From NCBI GenBank assembly GCA_964424565.1, contig CAYRIZ010000027.1, positions 1 to 28,289 on the forward strand: a stretch of DNA of 28,289 nt. The letters are read 5' to 3'. The notes beneath the pieces were generated by a model. It was not told the DNA's origin, did not search any database, and saw only the letters and a list, made by a program, of their open reading frames with translations. Position numbers and translations under genes: made by a program. Of this stretch, positions 15,167 to 22,493 are shown piece by piece. Each line of letters opens with the position of its first letter. Position 1 is the stretch's first letter. This DNA comes from Avisuccinivibrio sp964424565 (GTDB taxonomy: Bacteria; Pseudomonadota; Gammaproteobacteria; Enterobacterales; Succinivibrionaceae).

Positions 15167-16249
15167 ATGACCAAAATTTTAGATGTAGTTAAGCCCGGTG
15201 TACTGTGGGGTGAGGACGTTCAGAAATTATTTGCCGTAGCCCGTGAAAACGGCTATGCCTTCCCGGCTGTCAACTGCGTGGGCACCAACACCGTCAATGC
15301 TGTACTGGAAGCTGCTGCCAAGGCCCGTTCTGCCGTCATCGTGCAGTTCTCCAACGGCGGTGCCGCCTTTGTGGCCGGCAAGGGCCTGAAGACCGATCGT
15401 CCGCAGGGCAACTCCATCATCGGCGCCATTTCCGGTGCCCTGCACGTGCACAATGTAGCCAAAGAGTACGGCGTGCCGGTAGTACTGCACACCGATCACT
15501 GCGCCAAGAAGCTGATCCCCTGGGTGGACGGCATGCTGGACGCCGGTGAAGAGTACTTCAAGGAGCACGGCCGTCCGCTGTTCTCCTCCCACATGCTCGA
15601 CCTTTCCGAGGAGAGCCTGGAAGACAATATAGCCATATGCTGCAAGTATCTGGAGCGCATGGCCAAGATAGGCATGACCCTGGAGCTGGAGCTGGGCTGC
15701 ACCGGCGGTGAGGAAGACGGCGTGGACAACACCGGCAAGGACGCCAGCGCCCTGTACACTCAGCCCAAGGATGTGGCCTATGCCTACGAGAAGCTGAGCG
15801 CCATTTCCCCCAACTTCACCATAGCCGCTTCCTTCGGCAACGTGCACGGTGTCTACAAGCCCGGCAATGTCAAACTCACCCCGACCATCCTGCGCGATTC
15901 CCAGAAGTACGTAAAGGAGAAGTTCGGCCTGAGCGATGACAAGCCCATGAACCTGGTATTCCACGGCGGTTCAGGTTCTTCCCCTGAGGAGATCAAAGAG
16001 TCCGTGTCCTACGGCGTGATCAAGATGAATATCGATACCGATACTCAGTGGGCCAACTGGAACGGCATTCGTGAGTACTACGAGGCCAACCGCGATTACC
16101 TGCAGGGTCAGCTCGGCAATCCTACCGGCCCTGATGCCCCGAACAAGAAGTACTACGATCCCCGCGTCTGGCTGCGCAAGGGCGAAGAGTCCATGGTAGC
16201 CCGCGTGATCGAGGCCTTCAAGGAGCTGGGCTCCTACGATTCTCTGTAA
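15167..16249 (+). CDS. fbaA: Class II fructose-bisphosphate aldolase
   Basis: This zinc enzyme splits fructose 1,6-bisphosphate into dihydroxyacetone phosphate and glyceraldehyde 3-phosphate. The 360 residues (E. coli FbaA 359) include VVLHTDHCAKK with Asp110 and zinc ligand His111, LELELGCTGGEEDGVDNTG around 174-192 and the phosphate-binding block LVFHGGSGSS around 263-272. The start is MTKILDVVKPGVLWGED. ACAGG lies about 10 nt before the ATG. It follows pgk in the same direction and ends in a strong terminator, closing the sugar-phosphate block. Confidence 0.98.
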   Translation: MTKILDVVKPGVLWGEDVQKLFAVARENGYAFPAVNCVGTNTVNAVLEAAAKARSAVIVQFSNGGAAFVAGKGLKTDRPQGNSIIGAISGALHVHNVAKEYGVPVVLHTDHCAKKLIPWVDGMLDAGEEYFKEHGRPLFSSHMLDLSEESLEDNIAICCKYLERMAKIGMTLELELGCTGGEEDGVDNTGKDASALYTQPKDVAYAYEKLSAISPNFTIAASFGNVHGVYKPGNVKLTPTILRDSQKYVKEKFGLSDDKPMNLVFHGGSGSSPEEIKESVSYGVIKMNIDTDTQWANWNGIREYYEANRDYLQGQLGNPTGPDAPNKKYYDPRVWLRKGEESMVARVIEAFKELGSYDSL

Positions 16250-16294
16250 TCGCAGCCTTTCTAACTAATTCATATAAATATCTCCATAAAGTAG

Positions 16295-16323
16295 CCCTGT
16301 CTGAGTTTCAGACAGGGTTTTTT
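16295..16323 (+). terminator. Intrinsic terminator after fba
   Basis: CCCTGTCTG (16295-16303) pairs perfectly with CAGACAGGG (16309-16317) around a 5-nt loop, followed by six Ts. The 138 bp from here to lysC hold a purine-rich GGAAAG-type stretch and nothing else I recognise. Confidence 0.92.
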
Positions 16324-16461
16324 GTGCTCTGCGCACTAAGAGGCACAAGGGGAGCGGCTGACAGAGACAGAGGGGCCTTCGGCGGCGCCAAAAAGGAAAG
16401 AAAGGAAGGAAAGAAAGCCAGGTCCTGTACTGCGGCAGGGCCCGGCGGGGAAAACTGCTGC

Positions 16462-17817
16462 CTACTTTTCCAGCAGATGACGATGCAGATCGGTCAGGGC
16501 CGGTACAGCATCCTCTTCATTGAGCAGGAAGCACAGATTGTGATTGGAGGCGCCATAGCAGATCATGCGTACGGCATAGCTGGACAGGGCGTCAAAAGCC
16601 TGAGTGGTAATGCCGGCAGTTCTGGCCATGTCATTGCCTATGATGGCTACCAGGGACAGCCCGGTTTCCACCCGTACATGGCAGAAGGCACGCAGTTCAT
16701 TGAGCATGTCTTCAGACAGTCTGCTGATGCCTGAGGTATTGGAGCCGGCATCCAGGGTCACGGCTATGGAGACCTCGGAAGTGGACACCAAATCCACGGA
16801 CTGATTGTATTTGGCAAAAATGTCAAAGACGCGGGCGAGGAACCCTGAGGCTCCCACCATCTTGGGACTGGCCAGCACAATCAGGGTCTGATTTTTGCGT
16901 AAAGCCACTGCCCTGAAGGAAGGATGGGTGGAGGTTTCAGGTCTGACCCAGGTGCCGCCTTTCTCCGGCTCACGGGAAGAGCCTACAAAGACCGGAATAT
17001 TGCGGCGCACCGCCGGAACCAGGGTGGAGGGGTGCAGGATCTTGGCCCCAAAGGTAGCCATTTCTGCAGCTTCCAAATAGGTCAGTTCATCTATGGGTTT
17101 GGCATGGGGTACCAGGCGCGGATCGGTGGTGTAGACACCAGGCACATCGGTCCAGATGGATATGGTGGCGGCATTGCAGGCTTCACCCAGCAGGGCGGCA
17201 CTGTAATCCGAACCGCCGCGGCCCAAGGTGGTGGTCATGCCTTCAGAATTTGAGCCTATAAAGCCCTGAGTCACCACTATGGCATCCCCGTTGAGCAGAG
17301 GCAGCAGGTGCTGCTCGCTGTGGGCGGCCAGGACTTCAATCAGCGGACGGGCACAGCCGAAGGCGGAATCGGTACGCATCACCCGGCGCACATCAAAAAA
17401 TACAGCCTTAAAGCCCAGCTTTTTGAAGACTTCCACAATCAGATAGGAGGACAGCAGCTCGCCGTGGGAGACTATGCGGTCGGTCAGCTCATCCGAGCGC
17501 TCCATGGCAGCCTGGGCGGCCAGGTTTTTGATCTCAGTCAGGTGTTTTTCCAGGTGCTCGCGGCACATGTCCTGATTATCCAGCTGGGAGATGATCTCCT
17601 CATGAATCTCCCGCAGGCGGGCAATGCGCTGCAGAGCCTCATCCCGCTTCAGGGCACCTGAGGCCAGTTCAACCAGCAGATTGGTGACGCCGGCACAGGC
17701 ACTGACTACCACCAGTCTGGTATGAGGATTGGCGGTCACTACTTTTACACATGCGCTCATGGCCGCGAAATTGGCCACTGAGGTACCGCCGAATTTTGCT
17801 ATATCAAGATTTTCCAT
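16462..17817 (-). CDS. lysC: Aspartokinase III (LysC)
   Basis: LysC phosphorylates aspartate, the first step to lysine, threonine and methionine, and in E. coli is feedback-inhibited by lysine. The 451 residues (E. coli 449) start with the kinase motif AKFGGTSVANFAAM (Lys8) and include SHGELLSSYL, FDVRRVMRT, TTTLGRGGSDYSAALLGEA and IWTDVPGVYTTDPR. The C-terminal ACT domains carry VDLVSTSEVSIAVTLD and MICYGASNHNLCFLL, as in the lysine-sensitive isozyme. No homoserine dehydrogenase domain is fused. A good promoter sits only about 30 nt upstream of the ATG. There is no Shine-Dalgarno and no room for a lysine riboswitch. It is divergent from azlC and convergent with fba. Confidence 0.96.
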   Translation of the reverse strand: MENLDIAKFGGTSVANFAAMSACVKVVTANPHTRLVVVSACAGVTNLLVELASGALKRDEALQRIARLREIHEEIISQLDNQDMCREHLEKHLTEIKNLAAQAAMERSDELTDRIVSHGELLSSYLIVEVFKKLGFKAVFFDVRRVMRTDSAFGCARPLIEVLAAHSEQHLLPLLNGDAIVVTQGFIGSNSEGMTTTLGRGGSDYSAALLGEACNAATISIWTDVPGVYTTDPRLVPHAKPIDELTYLEAAEMATFGAKILHPSTLVPAVRRNIPVFVGSSREPEKGGTWVRPETSTHPSFRAVALRKNQTLIVLASPKMVGASGFLARVFDIFAKYNQSVDLVSTSEVSIAVTLDAGSNTSGISRLSEDMLNELRAFCHVRVETGLSLVAIIGNDMARTAGITTQAFDALSSYAVRMICYGASNHNLCFLLNEEDAVPALTDLHRHLLEK

Positions 17818-17848
17818 AATTTCTAATATGACAAAGGCTAACTACCGC

Positions 17849-17877
17849 ATATTAAGAAGCAGCGGGCTCTTGTGCAA
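17849..17877 (-). promoter_or_regulatory. Sigma-70 type promoter for lysC
   Basis: On the minus strand, TTGCAC (17877-17872) and TAATAT (17854-17849) are spaced exactly 17 bp. Transcription would start near 17842, giving a leader of about 25 nt before the ATG at 17817. Confidence 0.75.
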
Positions 17878-18020
17878 GATACAGCCCCATTTTTCAGCAA
17901 ACAGCGCATTGTTTTAGTGCGTGGTACGCTGTAATGGTGCAAAATTTTTATACCAGGTCAATTTTACACCCAAGCGGCAGTGATAGACTAATGCGTCTTT
18001 GGCAAAACAGAGGTTTCAAA

Positions 18021-18770
18021 GTGTCAGCTGCAGGATTGTTTTTTACCGGCATGCGTCACGGCATTCCGGTGGTATTTGGTTATATTCCGGTGGGCATAGC
18101 CTACGGCGTGGCCGCCCTGGAAGCAGGTTTTTCCCCGCTGGAGACCTGTCTGATGTCTCTTATGGTCTATTCAGGCTCAGGGCAGGTGCTGGGAGTGAGC
18201 ATGACCGCCCAGGGAGCTTCCCTGGCTGCCATATTGATAGCCACCTTTTTGATCAATTTCCGCTATTTCATCATGTCGGCCTGCATCTTCAACCGCCTGC
18301 CCGCCCTGGGCACAGCCGGCAGAATAGCCGGTTCATTCTTTGTGGTGGATGAAACCTTTGCGATCTTTACCACAGCCGACAGCCGCCTGGCCCGAGTGTC
18401 CTATCTGGCCGGCATCATTACGCTGACCTACAGTAGCTGGTTTTGTGGCGCCGTCATAGGCGTGGCTGCCCACAGCCTGCTGCCGCAGTGGGTGGCTGCC
18501 GCCCTGGGTATTGCCCTGTATGCGCTGTTTATAGCCATAGTTTTCCCCGGCTGCCGGCGCAATCTGAAAATAGGCCTGCTGGTGATCATGTGCGCCCTGT
18601 GCAATACCCTGCTCAGCACCCTTTTCGACGGCAGCTGGGCGGTGGTCATCAGCACCCTGGGCTGTGCCGCTCTGGGGGCGGCGCTGATTCATGATGTGCC
18701 CGGCAGTGCAGCAGATCAGGCCCCGGCTGCTGCCGGTGACGCCGGAGAAGGAGAGGTAAAGGAGAAATAA
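18021..18770 (+). CDS. azlC: Branched-chain amino acid exporter large subunit AzlC/YgaZ
   Basis: With AzlD it forms an inner-membrane exporter of branched-chain (and, in E. coli YgaZH, valine/methionine) amino acids. The GTG at 18021 gives 249 residues (YgaZ 245) and has AGAGG 7 nt upstream. In-frame ATGs at 17991 and 17934 would add 10 or 29 polar residues and have no Shine-Dalgarno. Family blocks are GIPVVFGYIPVGIAYGVAAL, SLMVYSGSGQ and LINFRYFIMSACI, with several hydrophobic segments. The C-terminal tail is Ala/Glu-rich. A weak TTGTTT/TAATGG pair (17 bp) lies at 17909-17937. azlD starts 2 nt after the stop. The neighbouring lysC makes a link to amino-acid balance plausible but unproven. 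Confidence 0.88.
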   Translation: MSAAGLFFTGMRHGIPVVFGYIPVGIAYGVAALEAGFSPLETCLMSLMVYSGSGQVLGVSMTAQGASLAAILIATFLINFRYFIMSACIFNRLPALGTAGRIAGSFFVVDETFAIFTTADSRLARVSYLAGIITLTYSSWFCGAVIGVAAHSLLPQWVAAALGIALYALFIAIVFPGCRRNLKIGLLVIMCALCNTLLSTLFDGSWAVVISTLGCAALGAALIHDVPGSAADQAPAAAGDAGEGEVKEK

Positions 18771-18772
18771 GG

Positions 18773-19093
18773 ATGGAAGAGCGCAATTATCTGCTGATCA
18801 TCATAGGCATGTGCCTGGTGTCCTTCCTGCCGCGGGTGGTGCCGGCTTTGTTTATATCCAAATTAAGATTAAGCCCTTATTTTAGGCGTTTTCTCGATCT
18901 CATCCCCTTCTGTGCGCTGACGGCGCTGGTGTTTCCGGGGATTTTCTACTCCGTGCCCGGCCATATGCAGGCGGCGGCTGCCGGTACTGCCGCGGCTCTG
19001 CTCGGGGCTTTGTTTAAACTGCCCATGCCGCTGACTGTGCTCTCTGCCGTAGGCGTGGTGCTGCTGTGGATCTACTGCGGCATCAGCCTGTAA
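18773..19093 (+). CDS. azlD: Branched-chain amino acid exporter small subunit AzlD/YgaH
   Basis: The 106-residue membrane protein has about four hydrophobic segments: LLIIIGMCLVSFLPRVVPAL, FRRFLDLIPFCALTALVFPG, AAAAGTAAALLGALF and LTVLSAVGVVLLWIYCGI. The LPRVVPALF and residue-spacing pattern is typical of AzlD. AAGGAG is 8 nt upstream, inside the end of azlC, and the gap is only 2 nt, so translation of the pair is probably coupled. It converges on the membrane protein at 19104, with 10 nt between genes. Confidence 0.9.
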   Translation: MEERNYLLIIIGMCLVSFLPRVVPALFISKLRLSPYFRRFLDLIPFCALTALVFPGIFYSVPGHMQAAAAGTAAALLGALFKLPMPLTVLSAVGVVLLWIYCGISL

Positions 19094-19103
19094 GAGCCCG
19101 GGA

Positions 19104-19505
19104 TCAGCGCCGATCCGGCTCCTCTGAGGCAAAACGTCCCAGGGCGGCCAAAAACATTTTGAGCACAGCCAGAAAGGCGCAGATCAAAAAGAGATAACGA
19201 AACACATTGTAAACTGTATATACGGCGCCCAGCCTCTCCGGCAGGAAGCTCTCACTGCTCTGCAGCAGCGCCATTTCCAGGTAAAAACCCGGCGGCAGCA
19301 GCACGCAGCACAGCAGGAATATACCCGTCAGCCGGGCCCGGCGGCGGAAACTCTGCACCGCCCCCAGCAGCAGATACAGGGAGCCCACTCCCATTATCAG
19401 CAGTTCCAGCCCCTGCGGCGGCCGGGGATTGGACAGCAGAGCCTGGGCCCACAGGGCGATGAACAGTGACAGGGCATATAAAATAGGACGATAGGCTTCA
19501 AGCAT
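19104..19505 (-). CDS. Unknown membrane protein, four predicted helices
   Basis: I do not recognise this 133-residue protein. It has four hydrophobic stretches: roughly 8-25 (ILYALSLFIALWAQALL), 33-50 (LELLIMGVGSLYLLLGAV), 59-80 (LTGIFLLCCVLLPPGFYLEMAL) and 101-121 (YNVFRYLFLICAFLAVLKMFL). A basic loop SFRRRARL sits between helices 2 and 3 and the tail is charged (EEPDRR), suggesting a cytoplasmic C-terminus. GGAG lies 8 nt before the ATG. It stands between azlD (convergent) and the tRNA-Thr promoter. The frame is supported by the consistent membrane pattern, not by homology. Confidence 0.65.
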   Translation of the reverse strand: MLEAYRPILYALSLFIALWAQALLSNPRPPQGLELLIMGVGSLYLLLGAVQSFRRRARLTGIFLLCCVLLPPGFYLEMALLQSSESFLPERLGAVYTVYNVFRYLFLICAFLAVLKMFLAALGRFASEEPDRR

Positions 19506-19539
19506 GCTCAGCTCCGCAGATCGATCAACAGGGGACTAT

Positions 19540-19567
19540 TTGAATTTCACGTAGTTTACTGTAAAAT
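19540..19567 (+). promoter_or_regulatory. Promoter for tRNA-Thr
   Basis: TTGAAT (19540-19545) and TAAAAT (19562-19567) are spaced 16 bp, ending 11 nt before the tRNA. A GC-rich discriminator (GGCCCCGCG) follows, of the type seen at growth-rate-controlled stable RNA promoters. Confidence 0.7.
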
Positions 19568-19578
19568 AGGCCCCGCGT

Positions 19579-19654
19579 GCTGCTTTGGCTCAGTTGGTAG
19601 AGCAATTGATTCGTAATCAATAGGTCGAGGGTTCGAGTCCCTCAGGCAGCACCA
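19579..19654 (+). tRNA. tRNA-Thr (anticodon CGT)
   Basis: A full 76-nt cloverleaf with encoded CCA. The acceptor GCTGCTT pairs with AGGCAGC (one T-G), the D-arm reads GGCTCAGTTGGTAGAGC, and the anticodon loop is TTCGTAA with CGT at 19612-19614. The T-stem GAGGG/CCCTC frames TTCGAGT. ruvC starts 66 nt downstream with no visible terminator in between. Confidence 0.96.
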
Positions 19655-19720
19655 GCTTATGTCGATCCCGCCGCACCACCTTCTTCTTTTTCCACAGTTT
19701 TCTCAGATTTGATGCAGATC

Positions 19721-20257
19721 ATGGCTGAAATAGTTTTAGGCATAGATCCAGGTTCACGCATCACCGGTTACGGCGTGATCCTCAGCCGGGGCAGTGCCCT
19801 CAGTTATCTGGGCTCAGGCTGCATCAATGCCGGTACCGGAGCCATAGCGCAGCGTCTGAAAACCATTTATGAAGCCCTCAGTGTGCTGATTGAGCAGTTC
19901 AAGCCGCAGGTGCTGGCCATAGAGGAAACCTTTCTGGCCAAAAATGTACAGTCCACAGTCAAACTGGCCCAGGCCCGCGGAGCGGCCATAGTGGCCTGCG
20001 CCAATGCCGGCATGGAGGTGTTTGAATACACTCCCATGCAGATCAAACAGGCAGTGGTGGGCTACGGCATGGCCGAGAAAAGTCAGGTGCAGTACATGGT
20101 ACAGCATATCCTGAGCCTCAACGGAACGCCGCAGACTGATGCGGCCGATGCCCTGGCCTGTGCCGTCTGTCATGCCTATACCTACCGCGTGGTCAGGGCC
20201 ATGGGCGGCCGGGTGGGCCTGGGCTCCTCGGTGCACGGCCGCTACCGCCGCGGCTGA
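19721..20257 (+). CDS. ruvC: Holliday junction endonuclease RuvC
   Basis: RuvC cuts Holliday junctions moved by RuvAB. The ATG at 19721 gives 178 residues starting MAEIVLGIDPGSRITGYGVI, aligned to E. coli MAIILGIDPGSR. An ATG at 19712 would add three residues and neither has a good Shine-Dalgarno. The RNase H-fold acidic residues are visible: Asp9 (GIDPGS), Glu68 (LAIEETF), Asp140 and Asp143 (QTDAADALA). The GMAEKSQVQYMV block is conserved. It is separated from ruvA by 67 bp containing a TATAAT and a possible SOS operator, so ruvAB may have its own promoter as in E. coli. Confidence 0.96.
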   Translation: MAEIVLGIDPGSRITGYGVILSRGSALSYLGSGCINAGTGAIAQRLKTIYEALSVLIEQFKPQVLAIEETFLAKNVQSTVKLAQARGAAIVACANAGMEVFEYTPMQIKQAVVGYGMAEKSQVQYMVQHILSLNGTPQTDAADALACAVCHAYTYRVVRAMGGRVGLGSSVHGRYRRG

Positions 20258-20291
20258 TTTGCGGGCAGGATCCCGCAGTGGTCTGCATTCA

Positions 20292-20307
20292 CTGTATAAT
20301 CAGGCAG
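20292..20307 (+). promoter_or_regulatory. Candidate ruvA promoter -10 with overlapping LexA-like box
   Basis: A perfect TATAAT lies at 20295-20300 without a clear -35. CTGT (20292-20295), 8 bp, then GCAG (20304-20307) matches the LexA consensus CTGT-N8-ACAG at seven of eight fixed positions and overlaps this -10. E. coli ruvAB is SOS-controlled, which makes the match worth noting, but one position is wrong and the spacer is not fully AT. Confidence 0.4.
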
Positions 20308-20324
20308 GCTTAAGGAGATTTTTT

Positions 20325-20951
20325 ATGTACGGAAGCATAAACGGCAGGGTGCTGCGCCTGGATGGTTTCTGCGCCCTGATTGAGGCCGGAGGCATAGGCT
20401 ATGAAATTGAGCTGCCGGCCCGCACCCTGGACGCTTTGAGTATAGGGGACAATGCCTTTTTGTACCTGCACCACGTAGTGCGTGAGGATGCCGAGCTGCT
20501 GTTCGGCTTTGCCGAGCTGGAGGAGCGCAGCATGTTCCGCGCGCTGCTCAAGGTCAGCGGCATAGGTGCCCGCACGGCCCTGGCAGTCATTTCCACGCTC
20601 AGCCCGGCCGATCTGGCCGCGGCAGTGCGCTCGGAGAACGTCAAATTAATTTCCACCGTGCCCGGCATAGGGCGCAAAACAGCCGAACGCCTGATCGTGG
20701 AGCTCAAGGATCGCTTAAGTCAGCTGCAGCTGCCGCAGGATCTCCCCGGCACGCAGCCAAGCGCCCCGGTAAATCAGCTCCTGGCCGTGGATGAGGCGGT
20801 GTCGGCCCTCATCGGCCTGGGGTACCGCGAAAATCTGGCCGTGGACTATGTCAATGCCGTAGTACAGGAAGGCATGGATACCAAGCAGATCATCATGGCG
20901 GCGCTTTCCTACATAGGCAGCAAAAATAACAAGAATCAGAGGAGAGGGTGA
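20325..20951 (+). CDS. ruvA: Holliday junction branch migration protein RuvA
   Basis: RuvA tetramers clamp the Holliday junction and load RuvB. The 208 residues (E. coli 203) have domain I (MYGSINGRVLRLDG, OB fold, 1-60), two helix-hairpin-helix motifs at about 71-90 (LLKVSGIGARTALAV) and 106-126 (ISTVPGIGRKTAERLIVEL), and domain III (VDEAVSALIGLGY onward), which contacts RuvB. AAGGAG is 8 nt before the ATG at 20325. The frame is open upstream to 20139, inside ruvC, but that part is not RuvA. The TGA stop overlaps the ATG of ruvB by one base. Confidence 0.97.
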   Translation: MYGSINGRVLRLDGFCALIEAGGIGYEIELPARTLDALSIGDNAFLYLHHVVREDAELLFGFAELEERSMFRALLKVSGIGARTALAVISTLSPADLAAAVRSENVKLISTVPGIGRKTAERLIVELKDRLSQLQLPQDLPGTQPSAPVNQLLAVDEAVSALIGLGYRENLAVDYVNAVVQEGMDTKQIIMAALSYIGSKNNKNQRRG

Positions 20952-22042
20952 TGGCCGGAGAACACGGCGGCATTATTGCCGATAATTTGAGCGTGCAGAT
21001 CAATCCCGTCTCCCGCCCCGAGGCCACAGCAGAGGAGCTGGAGGCTGAGCTGGGCGGCAGCGGCTCGGCTGAAGACAGAGCGCTGCGTCCCAAAAGACTG
21101 CGCGACTATATAGGTCAGGAAGATGTCAAGGCACAGCTGGAAATAGCCCTGCAGGCGGCCAGAAGGCGCGGGGAGGCTTTGGATCATGTGCTGATCTTCG
21201 GACCTCCCGGTCTGGGCAAGACCACGCTGGCCAATATCATAGCCAATGAGCTGGGGGTGGGTATTTCCTCCACCTCGGGCCCGGCCCTGGAGAAAAAGGG
21301 CGATGCGGCAGCCCTGCTGACCAATCTGCAGAACAGGGACGTGATCTTTATAGATGAGATCCACCGTCTGTCGCCGGTGATAGAGGAATTCATGTATCCG
21401 GCCATGGAAGACTTTCAGGTGGACATCCTGACCGGTGAGGGACCCTCGGCCCGCTCCATTAAGATTTCGCTGCAGCCCTTTACCCTGATCGGAGCCACCA
21501 CCCGCGCCGGCACCCTGACTTCACCGCTGCGCGCCCGTTTCGGCATCATCCTGCAGCTGCGCTTCTACACTCCGGAGGAACTGGAGCTGATCATTACGGC
21601 CAGTGCTTCCAAACTCAAAGTAAAAATTGACCATGCCGGGGCCATGGAAATTGCCTCCCGCTCCCGCGGTACGCCGCGTATAGCCAACCGCCTGCTGCGC
21701 CGGGTGCGCGATTATGCCGAGGTGCGCGGCACCGGCAGCATAGATCTGCAGACGGCCCGGGAAGCCCTGGCCCTGCAGAAGATAGATGAAGACGGTTTTG
21801 ATGACTTTGACCGGCAGTATCTGCGCTCCATGATTTATGATTTCAACGGCGGGCCGGTGGGTATTGAAAGCCTGGCCGCCTCGCTGGGCTATGAGCGCGA
21901 TACCCTGGAAAATGTGGTGGAGCCCTATCTTATACAGCAGGGCTTTGTGCAGCGTACCCGTACCGGGCGGGTGGCCACCCGCCGGGCCTACGGCAAATTC
22001 GGACTGCAGCAGCCGGGTACGGCCGCGGCAGACGGGGATTAA
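20951..22042 (+). CDS. ruvB: Holliday junction ATPase RuvB
   Basis: RuvB is the AAA+ hexameric motor for branch migration. The 363 residues show Walker A GPPGLGKT (84-91), Walker B with DEIHRL, the sensor block GATTRAGTLTSPLRARFG, arginine-finger-region RSRGTPRIANRLLRRVRDY and a C-terminal winged helix (RTRTGRVATRRAY). The N-terminus has about 25 extra acidic residues before RALRPKRLRDYIGQ. The ATG at 20951 overlaps the ruvA stop (TGATG) with GGAGAGGG just upstream. A GTG at 20948 is possible and changes one residue. Confidence 0.97.
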   Translation: MAGEHGGIIADNLSVQINPVSRPEATAEELEAELGGSGSAEDRALRPKRLRDYIGQEDVKAQLEIALQAARRRGEALDHVLIFGPPGLGKTTLANIIANELGVGISSTSGPALEKKGDAAALLTNLQNRDVIFIDEIHRLSPVIEEFMYPAMEDFQVDILTGEGPSARSIKISLQPFTLIGATTRAGTLTSPLRARFGIILQLRFYTPEELELIITASASKLKVKIDHAGAMEIASRSRGTPRIANRLLRRVRDYAEVRGTGSIDLQTAREALALQKIDEDGFDDFDRQYLRSMIYDFNGGPVGIESLAASLGYERDTLENVVEPYLIQQGFVQRTRTGRVATRRAYGKFGLQQPGTAAADGD

Positions 22043-22074
22043 TCATTCAACAAGAAACAACAGGACAGGCGGAT

Positions 22075-22491
22075 ATGTCACAGGAATTTTCCATACAGGC
22101 CAGAGTTTATTATGAAGATACAGATGCCGGCGGCATAGTCTATCATGCCAATTATTTAAAGTTCTGCGAAAGAGCCCGCAGCGATTTCATCCGCACTCTG
22201 GGGTTTGATCAGCAGGAACTGCTGGGCAGGCGGCAGGGGTTTGTCATTGCCAAAATGGAGGCCCGCTTCAAGCGTCCGGCCCGCCTCAATGATCTGCTGA
22301 CCATTACCTGCGTACCGCAGAAGCTGCGCCGGGTGGCCATAGAGTTTCTGCAGCAGGTGAAAAATGAAGCAGGGCAGGTGGTGTTTGAAATGACCTGCGA
22401 GATTGCCTATATCAATATAGACAAAGGCACGTTGCTGCCGCTGCCGGAGCAGACGCTGCAGACCATGGCACCTTATGTCAGCGGGGAATAA
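22075..22491 (+). CDS. ybgC: Acyl-CoA thioesterase YbgC (Tol-Pal associated)
   Basis: This hot-dog-fold thioesterase is encoded with Tol-Pal genes in many proteobacteria. E. coli YbgC acts on short or fatty acyl-CoA and has been linked to phospholipid enzymes. The 138 residues (E. coli 134) contain VYYEDTDAGGIVYHANYLKF with catalytic Asp17 (E. coli Asp18) and CERARSDF. AGGCGG precedes the ATG. It is 32 nt after ruvB and 2 nt before tolQ, so it is in the tol operon. Confidence 0.95.
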   Translation: MSQEFSIQARVYYEDTDAGGIVYHANYLKFCERARSDFIRTLGFDQQELLGRRQGFVIAKMEARFKRPARLNDLLTITCVPQKLRRVAIEFLQQVKNEAGQVVFEMTCEIAYINIDKGTLLPLPEQTLQTMAPYVSGE

Positions 22492-22493
22492 CT

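Noticed and set aside
17818..18020. Lysine riboswitch between lysC and azlC
   Set aside because: The space from the likely lysC promoter to the AUG is about 25 nt, far shorter than the roughly 170-nt aptamer, and no characteristic stems were seen.
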